Of a DNA stretch of 64,000 nucleotides, positions 15,991 to 26,159 are shown piece after piece (the first letter of the stretch is position 1; every line of letters starts with the position of its first letter). Source of the DNA: an uncultured Albidovulum sp. (GTDB lineage: Bacteria; Pseudomonadota; Alphaproteobacteria; Rhodobacterales; Rhodobacteraceae); assembly GCA_913064775.1 (NCBI GenBank), contig CAJYAD010000008.1:1-64000 (forward strand), given 5' to 3'. A program made the translations under genes and the position numbers. The notes beneath the pieces were generated by a model. That model made no database searches and was not told the DNA's origin. It worked only from the letters and a program-made list of their open reading frames with translations.

Positions 15991-18900
15991 TCAGCCGACC
16001 TCGGCCAGACGCGCCAGCGCGGCCTTCAGCTTGCGGGTTTCTTCTTCGCCCTGTTCCAGGCGTTCGCGGGTTTCCTCGACCACGTCGTCGGGGGCAGAGG
16101 CCACGAACTTGGGGTTGTTCAGCCGCCCGCGCAGCCCGCCCATGTCCTTTTCAAGCTTCTCCAAGGTCTTGGCGAGGCGCGCCTTTTCCTCGGCGATGTC
16201 GATGATGCCTTCGAGCGGGATCGCGAAGCTGCCGCCCTCGACCGCGATGGTGATCGCGCCCTTGGGGGCCTTCTCGGCCTCGGTCAGGCTTTCGATCCGC
16301 GCCAGCCGCTTGATCAGCACCTCGTTGCGCGCCCAGGCGCCCTGCCCCGCCGCGTCGAGCGCGATCTGCAGCATGTCGAGCTTCAGCCCCACCGGCACAT
16401 GCATCTGGGCGCGGGCCGAGCGGATTTCCTCAATCAGCGCGATCACCCAGTTCATTTCGCGGTCGGCTTCGGCGTCGATCAGATCGGCGCCATAGATCGG
16501 CCAGTCGGCATGGACCAGCGGCTTTTCGCGGTTGCCGGTCAGGGCCCAGAGTTCCTCGGTGATGAAGGGCATGATCGGGTGCAGCAGGATGTAGCATTGG
16601 TCCAGCACCCAGGCCATCGTCTCGCGGGTCTCGGCCGCGGTGGCCTCGTCGTCGAACAGCGGCTTGGCAAATTCGACATACCAGTCGCAGACCTTGCCCC
16701 AGACAAAGGCGTAAAGCGCATTGGCCGCGTCGTTGAAGCGGAAGTTCGACAGCGCCTCGTCCACGGTTTCGCGCACGCGGGCGGTCTCGCCCAGGATCCA
16801 GCGGTTGACGCGGGCCTTGGGGGTGGGGAGGACGGTGGTGGTGGTGTGGCCCTCGAACACGCCGTTCATCTCGGCGAAGCGGGTGGCGTTCCAGATCTTG
16901 GTGCCGAAGTTGCGGTAGCCCGCGACGCGCGCGGTCGACAGCTTCAGATCGCGGCCCATCGCGGCCATGGCGGTCACGGTGAAGCGCACCGCATCAGCGC
17001 CGTATTCGTCGATCAGCTCCAGCGGGTCGATGACGTTGCCCACCGATTTCGACATCTTCTTGCCCTTCTCGTCGCGGACGAGGGCATGGACATAGACGGT
17101 GTGGAACGGAACCTGATCGACGACCGCAAGCTGCATCATCATCATCCGGGCGACCCAGAAGAAGATGATGTCGAAGCCGGTCACCAGCACGTCGGTGGGG
17201 AAATACTTGGCGTAGGCTTCGGTCTCTTCCGGCCAGCCCAGCGTGCCGATCGGCCAGAGGCCCGAGGAAAACCAGGTGTCGAGGACATCCGCATCGCGCC
17301 AGACCGGATAGACCAGATGCGTCGGATCCTGGTCGACCTGGTAGCGCGCCAGCGCATGGGTCAGCATCTCGACCGCGGCGGCCTTGTCGGCGACCTCGAC
17401 CACGCGGCAGGCCTGCAGCGGCGTCGGCAGGTGGGACAGGCTGTGGCGGAAGCCAGCGGCGACCGCATCAAAATCGGCGCCGCAATGCTGGGTCAGGTCG
17501 CGCTGGGTGAAGGCGCCGTCGACCAGCAGGCGGAAAAGTTCGACCTCATCCAGATCGCCGTCGCCCTCGTCATCGATGAAATGGGTGCGGTGGATGCCCA
17601 GCCCGTACCAGACCGGAATTTGATGCCCCCACCACAGCTGGCGGCTGATGCACCAGGGTTCGATATTCTCGAGCCAGTGGAAATAGGTCTTGGCATCGCG
17701 TTCGGGCAGGATGCGGGTGTAGCCGGCGTTTTCGTCGAATGTGCCCGCCTCCTGCGCGGCCATGCCGTCGCGGACGGCCTGCAGCGCGGGTTCGACGATC
17801 TTGGCAGTGTCGACGAACCACTGGTCGGTCAGCATCGGCTCGATCACCACTTTCGAGCGGTCGCCGAAGGGCTGCATGATCGGCTTCGATTCCACATAGG
17901 GCACCATGCCGGGGTCGAGGCAGACGTTGCCTTCGCTTTCCTCGGGGTCGCCCGGGACCATGACGGCGAGGCCCTCTTCGGTGATCTGGGCGACGACCTT
18001 CTGGCGCGCCTCGAACCGGTCGAGGCCGCGCAATTCGTCGGGGACAAGGTTGACCGCATCCACCTCGGCCTCGGTCAGAATCCGCTCGCCGCGGGCGATT
18101 TCCATGGCGATCGCGGCGGCCTCGGCATAGGGGGCGCCGTCGTCGCGCATCTGGGCGCGGGTGTCCATCAGCCGGTACATCGGGATGCCGCCGCGCTTGG
18201 CCACCTGATAATCGTTGAAATCATGCGCGCCGGTGATCTTCACCGCGCCCGAGCCGAAAGTGGGATCGGGATAGTCGTCGGTGATGATCGGGATCAGGCG
18301 GCGGTGTTCCTTCGGGCCCACCGGAATTTCGCACAGCTTGCCGACGATCGGGGCATAGCGGGTGTCCGAGGGATATACCGCCACCGCGCCGTCGCCCAGC
18401 ATCGTCTCGGGGCGGGTGGTGGCGATTGCGATGTAATCGCGGGTCTCTTCAAAGGTGACGTTCCCGTCCTCGTCCTTCTCCTGATAGAGATAGGTCTCGC
18501 CGCCCGCCAGCGGGTATTTGAAATGCCACATATGGCCCGGGCGCTCGATGTTCTCGACCTCGAGGTCCGAGATCGCGGTCTCGAAATGCGGGTCCCAGTT
18601 CACCAGCCGCTTGCCGCGGTAGATCAGGCCCTTGTTGTAAAGCTCAATGAAGACCTTGATGACGGCATCGTGGAAATTGCCGTCCTCGCCCGCCGGCGCG
18701 CCGGGGGCGCCGGACATGGTGAAGGCGTTGCGCGACCAGTCACAGGAGGCGCCCAGCCGCTTTAGCTGATTGACGATCGTATCACCCGATTGGGTCTTCC
18801 ATTCCCAGACCTTCTGCAGAAAGGCCTCGCGCCCCATTTCGCGCCGGGTCGGGTTCGACTCGTCGCGCGCCAGTTCGCGCTCTACCACCATTTGCGTCGC

Positions 18901-19164
18901 GATGCCGGCGTGGTCCTGGCCGGGCTGCCACAGCACATCGTGGCCGCGCATCCGGTGCCAGCGGGTCAGGATGTCCTGCAGCGTGTTGTTGAAGGCATGG
19001 CCCATGTGCAGGCTGCCGGTCACGTTCGGCGGCGGGATCATGATGCAGAAGGTCTCGGCCCCCGGCTTGGCGTTGGCGCCAGCGCGAAAGGCGCCCGAGC
19101 TTTCCCAGTCGGCATAAAGCCGGGCCTCGGCCTCGGCGGCGTTGAAGGTCTTGTCCATCGTCAT
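15991..19164 (-). CDS. valS: Valyl-tRNA synthetase
   Basis: Class I aminoacyl-tRNA synthetase charging tRNA-Val in the cytoplasm. The HIGH-type signature is [13 protein letters not shown] (about residue 49), and KMSKS is present as [10 protein letters not shown]. An inserted editing domain lies between ([15 protein letters not shown]), which hydrolyses Thr-tRNA-Val. The anticodon-binding region and the C-terminal coiled coil ([23 protein letters not shown]) specific to ValS close the protein. The length of about 1057 residues is at the long end. The start MTMDKTF at 19164 is preferred; an upstream frame to 19260 lacks family similarity. It is transcribed alone, with efp upstream in the same direction. 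Confidence 0.97.
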   Translation of the reverse strand: MTMDKTFNAAEAEARLYADWESSGAFRAGANAKPGAETFCIMIPPPNVTGSLHMGHAFNNTLQDILTRWHRMRGHDVLWQPGQDHAGIATQMVVERELARDESNPTRREMGREAFLQKVWEWKTQSGDTIVNQLKRLGASCDWSRNAFTMSGAPGAPAGEDGNFHDAVIKVFIELYNKGLIYRGKRLVNWDPHFETAISDLEVENIERPGHMWHFKYPLAGGETYLYQEKDEDGNVTFEETRDYIAIATTRPETMLGDGAVAVYPSDTRYAPIVGKLCEIPVGPKEHRRLIPIITDDYPDPTFGSGAVKITGAHDFNDYQVAKRGGIPMYRLMDTRAQMRDDGAPYAEAAAIAMEIARGERILTEAEVDAVNLVPDELRGLDRFEARQKVVAQITEEGLAVMVPGDPEESEGNVCLDPGMVPYVESKPIMQPFGDRSKVVIEPMLTDQWFVDTAKIVEPALQAVRDGMAAQEAGTFDENAGYTRILPERDAKTYFHWLENIEPWCISRQLWWGHQIPVWYGLGIHRTHFIDDEGDGDLDEVELFRLLVDGAFTQRDLTQHCGADFDAVAAGFRHSLSHLPTPLQACRVVEVADKAAAVEMLTHALARYQVDQDPTHLVYPVWRDADVLDTWFSSGLWPIGTLGWPEETEAYAKYFPTDVLVTGFDIIFFWVARMMMMQLAVVDQVPFHTVYVHALVRDEKGKKMSKSVGNVIDPLELIDEYGADAVRFTVTAMAAMGRDLKLSTARVAGYRNFGTKIWNATRFAEMNGVFEGHTTTTVLPTPKARVNRWILGETARVRETVDEALSNFRFNDAANALYAFVWGKVCDWYVEFAKPLFDDEATAAETRETMAWVLDQCYILLHPIMPFITEELWALTGNREKPLVHADWPIYGADLIDAEADREMNWVIALIEEIRSARAQMHVPVGLKLDMLQIALDAAGQGAWARNEVLIKRLARIESLTEAEKAPKGAITIAVEGGSFAIPLEGIIDIAEEKARLAKTLEKLEKDMGGLRGRLNNPKFVASAPDDVVEETRERLEQGEEETRKLKAALARLAEVG

Positions 19165-19343
19165 CTGATCGTCCCGGAACTGGCGCGGGCGCGGACCCGC
19201 GGCTTTGCCTGATGCTCTAGCGAATGCGGACGGGAAGGCCAAGGGTATAGGGGCCGCCATGCGCCCGGCATGCGAAAGCCCATGCCTACGGTGCGCTCAG
19301 TACCGTGCGTATTTGGAGAACGATGAAAGGGATGACCCTTCCA

Positions 19344-19369
19344 GCTTCACCTTGGCGAAAATACTCCGC
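19344..19369 (+). repeat. Partial copy of a dispersed intergenic repeat
   Basis: CTTCACCTTGGCGAAAATAC resembles the conserved half of the repeat at 29898 and 15932 (CTTTC-GGCG-A-ATAT). Just upstream, ACGGT (19288-19292) and ACCGT (19302-19306) form a small inverted repeat. The whole 19165-19399 gap holds no gene. Confidence 0.35.
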
Positions 19370-19399
19370 TGAGGTTCATCTGACGTGGCAGCCCCGGGG

Positions 19400-19963
19400 T
19401 CAGGCGCGCTCGGAATATTCCAGGGTTTCGGTGTGGACGACGATCTTCTCGTCCTGCGCGATGAAGGGCGGCACCATGATGCGCACGCCGTTGTCCAGAA
19501 CGGCGGGCTTGAAGCTCTTGGCTGCGGTCTGGCCCTTTACCACCGGCTCGGTCTCGACCACCTGGCAGATGACCTTTTGCGGCAACTGCATCGACAGCGC
19601 CTCGTCGCCGTAATATTCGATATGCGCGGTCATGCCGTCCTGCAGGAACGGACGCCGGTCGCCCAGCAGATCGGCGGGCAGTTCGATCTGCTCGAAGGTT
19701 TCGGTATCCATGAAGGTCAGAACCCCGTCGGTCTCGTAGAGGAACTGCTGATCCTTGATGTCCAGCCGCACCTGCTCGACCTTGTCGGCGGAACGGAAAC
19801 GTTCGTTCAGCTTGCGGCCATCGCGCAGGTTCTTCAGCTCAACTTGCGCGAAAGCACCGCCCTTGCCGGGCTTCACATGCTCTACCTTCACCGCCGCCCA
19901 GAGGCCGCCGTCGTGCTCGAGCACGTTTCCGGGCCGGATTTCGTTACCGTTGATCTTGGGCAT
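19400..19963 (-). CDS. efp: Elongation factor P
   Basis: Binds the ribosome between the P and E sites and rescues stalling at polyproline stretches. The 187-residue, three-beta-barrel protein begins [20 protein letters not shown] and shows the loop [15 protein letters not shown], in which Lys34 (GKG) is the position modified by EpmA-type enzymes. The C-terminal domain ends with [29 protein letters not shown], the usual EF-P ending (GxxxxVPPFI, then G/D-Y-ER). A GGGGAAAC segment precedes ATG 19963. The long open frame further upstream is not coding. Confidence 0.97.
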   Translation of the reverse strand: MPKINGNEIRPGNVLEHDGGLWAAVKVEHVKPGKGGAFAQVELKNLRDGRKLNERFRSADKVEQVRLDIKDQQFLYETDGVLTFMDTETFEQIELPADLLGDRRPFLQDGMTAHIEYYGDEALSMQLPQKVICQVVETEPVVKGQTAAKSFKPAVLDNGVRIMVPPFIAQDEKIVVHTETLEYSERA

Positions 19964-20176
19964 GGGGAAACCTTGAGAAAAGCTTGATCGTTCAGAGCTA
20001 GACCCTATATCTCGCGAGACAATCCCTGGCAAGACGACTAGATCCTGTGAGATCTCGCCGGAGCCATGCAGTGAGCGCATGGCTGACATTCCCAACAAGG
20101 GATACCGAATCGGTCCAAAAAGGCCATATTCGCCGGACGCCAGGAAACGCAAGAGCAATAATAAAAGGACGCTATC

Positions 20177-20503
20177 ATGGTCGATTTCGTTGACGGCACC
20201 GCATTCAACTTCGAACAGGGCCAACGGTCGCGCAAACTCTTTGCCGCCGTGGTGCTGGCGGCGTTGGATGATGCGATCGCCGACGACAAGAAATACGGCA
20301 ACGGCCCCGAGCAGATCGCCCGCTGGGCGCGGTCGCGCGACGGGCGCGAAGTGCTGTCCTGCGCCGGGATCGACCCCAACGAGCGGGTCGTGAAGGGTCT
20401 GATGGAATTCGTCTCGAAAGGTGTCCGCACCTCCGTCGCGCTATCGCGCGAGGAAAGCGAGCGCCGCCACGCGCTGGAGCTGGAGCAGGCAGAAGCCGCC
20501 TGA
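20177..20503 (+). CDS. Small conserved protein of unknown function (DUF6280-like)
   Basis: A 108-residue cytoplasmic protein starting [15 protein letters not shown], with a helix-rich body ([22 protein letters not shown]) and a charged tail ([17 protein letters not shown]). It lacks membrane segments and cysteines other than one in SCAGIDP. I associate it with a small Rhodobacteraceae-restricted family (DUF6280) but cannot assign a role. It stands alone with its own terminator 30 bases downstream. ATG 20177 is preceded by AAAAGGACG. Confidence 0.75.
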   Translation: MVDFVDGTAFNFEQGQRSRKLFAAVVLAALDDAIADDKKYGNGPEQIARWARSRDGREVLSCAGIDPNERVVKGLMEFVSKGVRTSVALSREESERRHALELEQAEAA

Positions 20504-20530
20504 TCCGACGCCATTCGTCGTATTGTGAAA

Positions 20531-20556
20531 GACGCGCCCTTCGGGGCGCATTTTTC
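20531..20556 (+). terminator. Intrinsic terminator after the DUF6280-like gene
   Basis: Stem GCGCCC / GGGCGC with a TTCG loop (20534-20549), followed by ATTTTTC. It fits the end of the plus-strand gene at 20503. Confidence 0.85.
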
Positions 20557-20742
20557 ATTTGTGCCATGCCCGATTCCGCGTCAGTCCGCCGAGGGGACGA
20601 AGCGCGCTGTCGGCCTGAACACGGTGGCGCGGCGCGCCTGGGCGGATGCCCATGCCCGAAGGCTGGCTAGCTGCCTGGTTGAAGCGCGTCTGAAAGCCTG
20701 CGCGGGGTTTGTGCCGGGGCCTGTCGCCAATCCCCTAGCGGA

Positions 20743-21960
20743 TCATTCGAAATCGCGGCTGGCGAAGGCGCGGTTGATCTCGGCCCGGACAAGCTTGCGC
20801 ACGCTGCGGGTGATGCGCTCACCCAGCGACCCCTGCAATTCCTGCCGGATCATTTCCCGGACGATATCGCGCAAAGCCTCCTCGTCGAGGAAGGCGCCCT
20901 CCGGATCGGCCTCGGCCCCGCCGGGGGCGGGCTCGTCCTTGGACTCTAGGTCGATCTGGGGGTCGATCTGGGTTTCGAGATCCGCGAAGGCGCTTTGGGG
21001 GATAGAATCCTCCCCGAGGTCGAGCGCCTCGTCTGGCACGGAATCCTCCCAATCGATCGCGGCGGCTTCGGACTCGGGCGCGGGCTGGGTGTCGTGCGCA
21101 TCATCGCCGCCAGTAGTCACGGTCACGCCCCGGCCGCTGTGGAACGCGGGCGCCGCCGTGGCGTCCTGGGCGTCCTGGGCCTCCTGGGGTTCGGACAGCG
21201 CGTCGGCGGCCTCGGCGCATTGGGCGAGCGTCTCGGCCAGCGCGTCCACCGCGCTGATCGACGCGGCGCGGGCTTTGGGCCCGGCGTGCGCTGCGGAATT
21301 TGAGGGGGCCTCACCCGCAGAAGGCTCTACCGTGCGGCGGCGGCTTTCGGGCATCAAACGGGCGGGCGCCACCCGCGGGGCACGATTCGGATCCTCGGGC
21401 GCCGTCGCATGGCCCGTGCCGCGATGGACAAACCGCACCGGGCCGACGAAGGCGTCCAGATGGTTTTCATCCTCGACCGCGGCCTCGGTCCCGTCCGGAT
21501 CCCATTGCTCGACCCGGGCCGCGACTGCGGATTCGAGCTCGGCGATCGTCGCCTCGATCGCGACCCCGCCAATCTGCTCTGAAAGTGACTGGGCCCTGTC
21601 CGCCGCGTCGCCTTCGGGCAGCGCGGGTTCGGCAAGGGCCGCATCAGCCGGCACGGGCGCCTCTGATGAGACCGGTCCCCCTGATGAAACTGGCCCCTCC
21701 GACAGGACCGGCCCCTTCGAAGGAAGCCGGGCCGTCGCGTCGAGGCCGTCGTTCGCGGCGTCCGGCACGTCTGCCACGCGCAGCGCGGGGGTCAATACCA
21801 GTCGCCCGGTCAGCTTCGGCTCAATCGCGGAAGGATCGGCTGCACGGAACATGGCCCCGGGCGCGCGCAAAGGCGGCTCTGGCCGGGCCTCCTCAGAGAC
21901 GAGGCGCCGTATCGAGGACAGGACATCCTCGATATCGGTTCTGGTCATCGGATCGGACAT
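20743..21960 (-). CDS. PopZ-like / DUF2497-like acidic scaffold protein
   Basis: A 405-residue protein with three parts. The short N-terminal helix TDIEDVLSSIRRLVSEEAR resembles the PopZ N-terminal SLiM-binding helix (EPSMEEILASIRRIISE). A long, proline-, glutamate- and aspartate-rich disordered middle (about residues 30-330) includes tandem GPVLSEGPVSSGGPVSSEAP-like repeats. The C-terminal helix pair LRDIVREMIRQELQGSLGERITRSVRKLVRAEINRA resembles the PopZ oligomerisation end. PopZ organises the cell pole and anchors the chromosome in Caulobacter; the assignment here is by layout and is not certain. ATG 21960 has AAAGGGGA upstream. No catalytic motif. Confidence 0.6.
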   Translation of the reverse strand: MSDPMTRTDIEDVLSSIRRLVSEEARPEPPLRAPGAMFRAADPSAIEPKLTGRLVLTPALRVADVPDAANDGLDATARLPSKGPVLSEGPVSSGGPVSSEAPVPADAALAEPALPEGDAADRAQSLSEQIGGVAIEATIAELESAVAARVEQWDPDGTEAAVEDENHLDAFVGPVRFVHRGTGHATAPEDPNRAPRVAPARLMPESRRRTVEPSAGEAPSNSAAHAGPKARAASISAVDALAETLAQCAEAADALSEPQEAQDAQDATAAPAFHSGRGVTVTTGGDDAHDTQPAPESEAAAIDWEDSVPDEALDLGEDSIPQSAFADLETQIDPQIDLESKDEPAPGGAEADPEGAFLDEEALRDIVREMIRQELQGSLGERITRSVRKLVRAEINRAFASRDFE

Positions 21961-22060
21961 GCGCAGAATCCCCTTTGGAACCTGCAAGTATGGTAGCCCG
22001 GTCACGCAAATGACACAACGGCTGGTCGCAGCCGCCGCGCCACAAAGCGTGAAGCGCGGC

Positions 22061-23434
22061 CTATTTGCCCATCGACTTCAGTACCCGGTCCAGCGCCCTA
22101 CCCTGCACGCTGGTGGCCGGCGCCGACTTGACCGCATTGTAATAGGCGGTGGGGTCGTAGCTGGGCACGCCCAGGCCAAGATGCTTGGCGGTCAGCAGCC
22201 CCATCGACGCCAGAAGCTGATAGACCGCGACATATTCGCTGGTGCCGGCCGTCACGCGCGAGGCGCGGGCGTCGAGCAGCAATTGCTCGGCGTTGAGCAC
22301 GTCGAGCGTGGTGCGAGAGCCAAGCTTGGCCTCTTCCTGCACGCCGGTATAGGCGGTCTTGGCGGCGCGGATCTGTTCGTCATAGGCGGTGATCGACGAC
22401 CGTGCGACGGCGAGCTGCGCCCAGGCGTTGCCGACGTTCTGGGTGACCTGCACCGCCGCCTGCAGCAGGCCGGCCTTGTTCTGGTCCTCCTGCGCCAGCG
22501 CCTGACGGTAGAGCGCGGAAATCTTGCCGCCCGCATAGATCGGCTGCGACAGCGTCAGCACACCCTGCAACTGGGCGATCGACAGGCTGTTGACCCCGTA
22601 TTGCGCCGTGGCGGACAGCGTCGGGCGGACCTGCGCCTTGGCCCGCTTGACCGCGTATTCCGCCGCCTTGACCTGATATTGCGCCTGCTTCAGCGCCGGC
22701 TGGTCATGCTGGGCGATCGCCACCGCATCCTTCAGCTTGCGCGGAATCGCGGGGGCCTTCGGCGGTGCCAACAGCTTGCCCGGGTAATGCCCGACAGAGG
22801 CCTTGTAGGCCTCGCGCGCCATGGCCAACTGGCCCTGCGCCGCCACCAGCTTCGAATGCGCCGCGGCCAGCGCGGCCTCGGCCTGGGCCACGTCGGTGCG
22901 GGTGATCTCGCCCACTTCGAAGCGGTCGCGGGCGGCCTTGAGCTGCTGGCGCAGCACCCGGACGCTGCCGTCGTTCAGATAGACGACCTCTTGCGCGTTG
23001 CGCACATTCATATAGGCCGTGACCGCGCCCAGCAGCACCTGCTGCTCGACCCCGACCAGCGCCGCGCGCGTCGCGAGGACCGATTGCTTGGCCCCGTCGA
23101 TCGCCGCGCGGCTACGGCCGAAATCCAAAAGCGTCATGCTGGCCTGCAGGCCGAGCGTGCCATAGAGGTTCTTGTTGAGCGTCATGAAGCTGGCAGGATT
23201 GCTGTAGGTCTCGGTGGCGGCCAGCCCCAGGGTCGGGCGCAGGGACGAGACGTTGATCGCCACGTTCTCGTCTGCGGCGCGCAGCACCGCGCGGTTCTGC
23301 TCTAGCAGGTGCGAGTTGCGATAGGCCGAGATCATTGCGTCGGCCAGGGTCTCGGCGCTTGCCGGGAGGGCCAGAGTCATCGCCACGGCCACGGCGCCAA
23401 GGCGCCCCAGAATCTGCCTGTTCATCTTGATCAT
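22061..23434 (-). CDS. tolC: TolC-family outer-membrane efflux/secretion channel
   Basis: Trimeric outer-membrane tunnel used by type I secretion and RND/MFS exporters. The signal peptide MNRQILGRLGAVAVAMTLALPASA is followed by the family start ETLADAMISAYRNSHLLEQNRAVLRAADENV. The internal duplication is visible: NRAVLRAADENVAINVSSLRPTLGL in the first half and ALKQAQYQVKAAEYAVKRAKAQVRPTLSA in the second. Long alpha-helical coiled-coil segments separate the strands. The 457-residue length is usual. No inner-membrane transporter is encoded next to it, so it likely serves several. The next gene upstream on this strand is pcm, 49 bases away. Confidence 0.92.
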   Translation of the reverse strand: MIKMNRQILGRLGAVAVAMTLALPASAETLADAMISAYRNSHLLEQNRAVLRAADENVAINVSSLRPTLGLAATETYSNPASFMTLNKNLYGTLGLQASMTLLDFGRSRAAIDGAKQSVLATRAALVGVEQQVLLGAVTAYMNVRNAQEVVYLNDGSVRVLRQQLKAARDRFEVGEITRTDVAQAEAALAAAHSKLVAAQGQLAMAREAYKASVGHYPGKLLAPPKAPAIPRKLKDAVAIAQHDQPALKQAQYQVKAAEYAVKRAKAQVRPTLSATAQYGVNSLSIAQLQGVLTLSQPIYAGGKISALYRQALAQEDQNKAGLLQAAVQVTQNVGNAWAQLAVARSSITAYDEQIRAAKTAYTGVQEEAKLGSRTTLDVLNAEQLLLDARASRVTAGTSEYVAVYQLLASMGLLTAKHLGLGVPSYDPTAYYNAVKSAPATSVQGRALDRVLKSMGK

Positions 23435-23483
23435 GCTGCGAGTCCCAAAAGCTGCCCGTTAGAATATCCCGACCCTGTGCGGA

Positions 23484-24137
23484 TCAAAGCACGAAGCCGG
23501 TATGTTTCTCAAATCCCGGCAGCACCGGCGCCGCCGCGTTGAAAGCGAAGCGCCAGGTCAGGGCGCCGTCAAGCTTGTAGCCGATCCGGCAGCTGCCCAG
23601 CGCGCCTTCCATGAAGATCGCGACGATCCGCCCGCCGTCCTTGAGCTGGGCCTCCAGTCCGGCCGGCAGATGCTCGATCGCGCCTTCGACCATGATCGCG
23701 TCATAGGGGCCATGTTTCGCGGCGCCCTCGGCCAGCGACCCCTGGATCACCGCCGCATTGTCAACTTCCTGCGCCGACAGCACGCTTTGTGCCTCGGCGG
23801 CGAATTCGCGATCCTCTTCGAGGGCGACGACCGCCTCGGCCAGCCGCGCCATCACCGCGCTACCATAGCCAAGCCCGGCGCCGACGTGCAGCACCAGCTC
23901 ATCCGCCTGAAGATCGAGCAGTTCGAGCATCTTCGCCAGCACCCGCGGATCCAGCACCACCCGGCGGCGGCCCAGGTCAATATTTTCGCCGACATAGGCC
24001 GCGTCGCGGCGCTGGGGCGGAACATACAACTCGCGGGGGACCGCCAGCATCGCCTCGATGATCGGGAATTTGGTGACATCCGAGGGACGAACCTGGGTGT
24101 CCACCATCACCCTGCGACGTGTGTGGTAATCGGGCAT
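23484..24137 (-). CDS. pcm: Protein-L-isoaspartate O-methyltransferase
   Basis: SAM-dependent repair enzyme that methylates isoaspartyl residues in aged proteins. The fold is recognised by the N-terminal [25 protein letters not shown], typical of the alphaproteobacterial version (the canonical protein has MVxxQLRxRGIxD), SAM motif [21 protein letters not shown], and motif [16 protein letters not shown]. The start is MPDYHTRRR at 24137; MSLAMPDY at 24149 is an alternative. It belongs to the PCMT-related family that often sits beside tolC in Rhodobacteraceae, so a role other than isoaspartate repair is possible. Confidence 0.8.
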   Translation of the reverse strand: MPDYHTRRRVMVDTQVRPSDVTKFPIIEAMLAVPRELYVPPQRRDAAYVGENIDLGRRRVVLDPRVLAKMLELLDLQADELVLHVGAGLGYGSAVMARLAEAVVALEEDREFAAEAQSVLSAQEVDNAAVIQGSLAEGAAKHGPYDAIMVEGAIEHLPAGLEAQLKDGGRIVAIFMEGALGSCRIGYKLDGALTWRFAFNAAAPVLPGFEKHTGFVL

Positions 24138-24263
24138 GGCTAAACTCATCGGTCTAGTTTTGGTTGGATCCGGTGTGCCACATTCCCACGCAGGCGGCAA
24201 CATGGTCCGACGCCGCAAGGGGATTGCGCGACAAATTTACATGGTATAGTGAGCCCCTGCGAC

Positions 24264-24337
24264 GGCGAGTTGGCGGAGAGGTTACGCAGCGGATTGCAAA
24301 TCCGTGTAGACCGGTTCGATTCCGGTACTCGCCTCCA
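24264..24337 (+). tRNA. tRNA-Cys (anticodon GCA)
   Basis: Acceptor stem GGCGAGT pairs with ACTCGCC, the anticodon loop ATTGCAAAT gives GCA, the T-arm contains GGTTCGATTCC, and an encoded CCA ends at 24337. The length is 74 bases, with no variable-arm anomaly. Confidence 0.97.
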
Positions 24338-24406
24338 TTTCTCTCTATATCAGTGACTTAGGGTAGGTCGGCTCACGTCCGCCGCCGCTGAGTCTCGGCT
24401 TCGGCC

Positions 24407-24560
24407 TCATAGCCAGCACTTACGCTCGCAGCGAGAGCGCACGGCTGAGAGGCACACTTTCGAACAGCGGTCGTATCGCGTGGCAACGCGCAGACCGTCT
24501 TGCAGGTACCAGAACAGGATCTCGATGCGGGGTTGCGCGGCTTGTAGCGGCGCTTGACAC
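24407..24560 (-). pseudogene. IS5-family transposase 3' remnant, decayed
   Basis: On the minus strand the translation RIEILFWYLQDGLRVATRYDRCSKVCLSAV matches the C-terminal tail of IS5-type transposases (RIERxFxxLKDWRRVATRYDRCPKTFLSAIALAA). The upstream K(R)RYKPRN part lies in another frame, and the end after LSAV is shifted too, so at least two frameshifts have occurred. Only the last ~50 codons remain and no inverted repeats are visible. It sits between tRNA-Cys and the transaminase gene; the remaining 24338-24698 gap shows nothing else. Confidence 0.65.
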
Positions 24561-24698
24561 AGGCTGCCAGAATGACCTCTGGCCCGGTCACTGGGCCCTG
24601 AGCCTGCAGAAGTTCCGCTGGCCCTTGGCGGCGGGATGCGCGACATCTGTGACAACTGGCCGCGACTCGGCCGACCTGCCGTCAGAAAGGAGGACGTC

Positions 24699-26084
24699 AT
24701 GAACGAGTTGTCGAATTCCGTCGCCCATGCCGACATCACCACGATGCTGCATCCCTACACCGACGCGCGCGTGCACGAGCAAAAGGGCCCGCTGGTGATC
24801 GAGAAGGGCGATGGCGTCCATGTCATCGACCAATCCGGCAAGCGCTATATCGAGGCCATGTCCGGCCTTTGGTCCGTCGCGGTGGGCTTTTCCCAGACCC
24901 GCCTGCGCGACGCCGCCGCGGCGCAGATGGAAAAGTTACCCTACTACCATACCTTCGCCTCGAAATCGCATGAGCCTTCGGTCCGGCTGGCCGAGAAACT
25001 GGTCGAGATGACGCCCGAGAACCTGACGCGGGTGTTCTACACCTCCTCGGGGTCCGAGGCGAACGACACGGTGATCAAGCTTGTCTGGTACATGAACAAC
25101 GCCCTCGGGCGGCCGGAAAAGAAGAAGTTCCTGGCCCGCAACAAGGCCTATCACGGCATCACCATCGCGAGCGGAAGCCTGACCGGCCTGCCGGGCAACC
25201 ACCGCGATTTCGACCTGCCGGCGATCCCGGTCACCCACCTCACCTGCCCGCATTTCTACCGCTTCGGACAGGAGGGCGAGACCGAGGCGCAGTTCTGCGC
25301 GCGGCTCTTGAAGGAGGCCGAGGATACCATCCTGGCCGAGGGCCCCGAAACCATCGCCGCCTTCATCGGCGAGCCGGTGATGGGCGCCGGCGGCGTCATG
25401 GTCCCGCCCGAGGGCTACTGGCAGGGGATTGAGGCGCTGTGCCGCAAGTATGACATCCTGCTGGTCTCGGATGAGGTGATCAACGGTTTCGGCCGCACCG
25501 GCGCGCGCTGGGGCTGCGAAAAGATGGGCTTCACCCCCGACATCCTGGTGACCTCGAAACAGCTGACCTCATCCTACATGCCGCTGGCGGCGATCGTCTT
25601 CTCGGAAGAGATCTACAACGTCATTGCCGACAACACCCACAAGCTGGGCGGCTTCGGCCATGGCTTTACCGCCTCGGGCCATCCGGTGGCCTGTGCGGTG
25701 GGGCTGGAGAATATCGCCATCATCGAAGAGCAGGACCTGATGGGCAATGCCGCGAAGATGGGCGAACGCCTGCAGGCGGGTCTTGCGAAGCTGGCCGATC
25801 ATCCGCTGGTCGGCGAAGTGCGCGGTATCGGGCTGATCGCGGCGGTCGAACTGGTCGCCGACAAGGCCACGAAGCGGCCCTTCGATCCGGTCGGCAAGGT
25901 CGGCGGCAAGGTGTTTGAATTCGGCCATGAGGAAGGCATCATCTTCCGCAATCTGGGCGATTCCATCGCCGTCTGTCCGCCGCTGATCGTGACCGAGGGC
26001 GACGTCGACGAGATCGTGCGCCTGATGGGCGTCGCGATCGACCGCGCGGCGGACTGGGCCCGGTCCGAGGGCCTTCTGGGCTAA
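24699..26084 (+). CDS. Class III pyridoxal-phosphate aminotransferase (omega-transaminase type)
   Basis: Transfers an amino group from an omega-amine or amino acid to a keto acid. Fold-type I, class III: SGSEANDTVIKL (PLP phosphate loop), NKAYHGITIASGSLTG, AAFIGEPVMGAGGVMVPPEGYW, LLVSDEVINGFGRTG (Asp pairing with the PLP nitrogen) and the lysine in ILVTSKQLTSSYMPLAA. The length of 461 residues is normal. It resembles beta-alanine/putrescine/amine:pyruvate transaminases of Rhodobacteraceae; the substrate is unknown. ATG 24699 has AAAGGAGG just upstream. It is followed at 75 bases by the IalB-like gene. Confidence 0.87.
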   Translation: MNELSNSVAHADITTMLHPYTDARVHEQKGPLVIEKGDGVHVIDQSGKRYIEAMSGLWSVAVGFSQTRLRDAAAAQMEKLPYYHTFASKSHEPSVRLAEKLVEMTPENLTRVFYTSSGSEANDTVIKLVWYMNNALGRPEKKKFLARNKAYHGITIASGSLTGLPGNHRDFDLPAIPVTHLTCPHFYRFGQEGETEAQFCARLLKEAEDTILAEGPETIAAFIGEPVMGAGGVMVPPEGYWQGIEALCRKYDILLVSDEVINGFGRTGARWGCEKMGFTPDILVTSKQLTSSYMPLAAIVFSEEIYNVIADNTHKLGGFGHGFTASGHPVACAVGLENIAIIEEQDLMGNAAKMGERLQAGLAKLADHPLVGEVRGIGLIAAVELVADKATKRPFDPVGKVGGKVFEFGHEEGIIFRNLGDSIAVCPPLIVTEGDVDEIVRLMGVAIDRAADWARSEGLLG

Positions 26085-26159
26085 GCCCCCCAGCCCCCGC
26101 CCCTTGCCGGGCGGGGGCGCCACGCGGGGTGGCCCGGTTTGGCCAGGATGGGGAGAGTG

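Noticed and set aside
15928-18765. Long open frame on the plus strand opposite valS
   Set aside because: Antisense shadow of the valS coding sequence; valS has all catalytic motifs on the minus strand and this frame has none.
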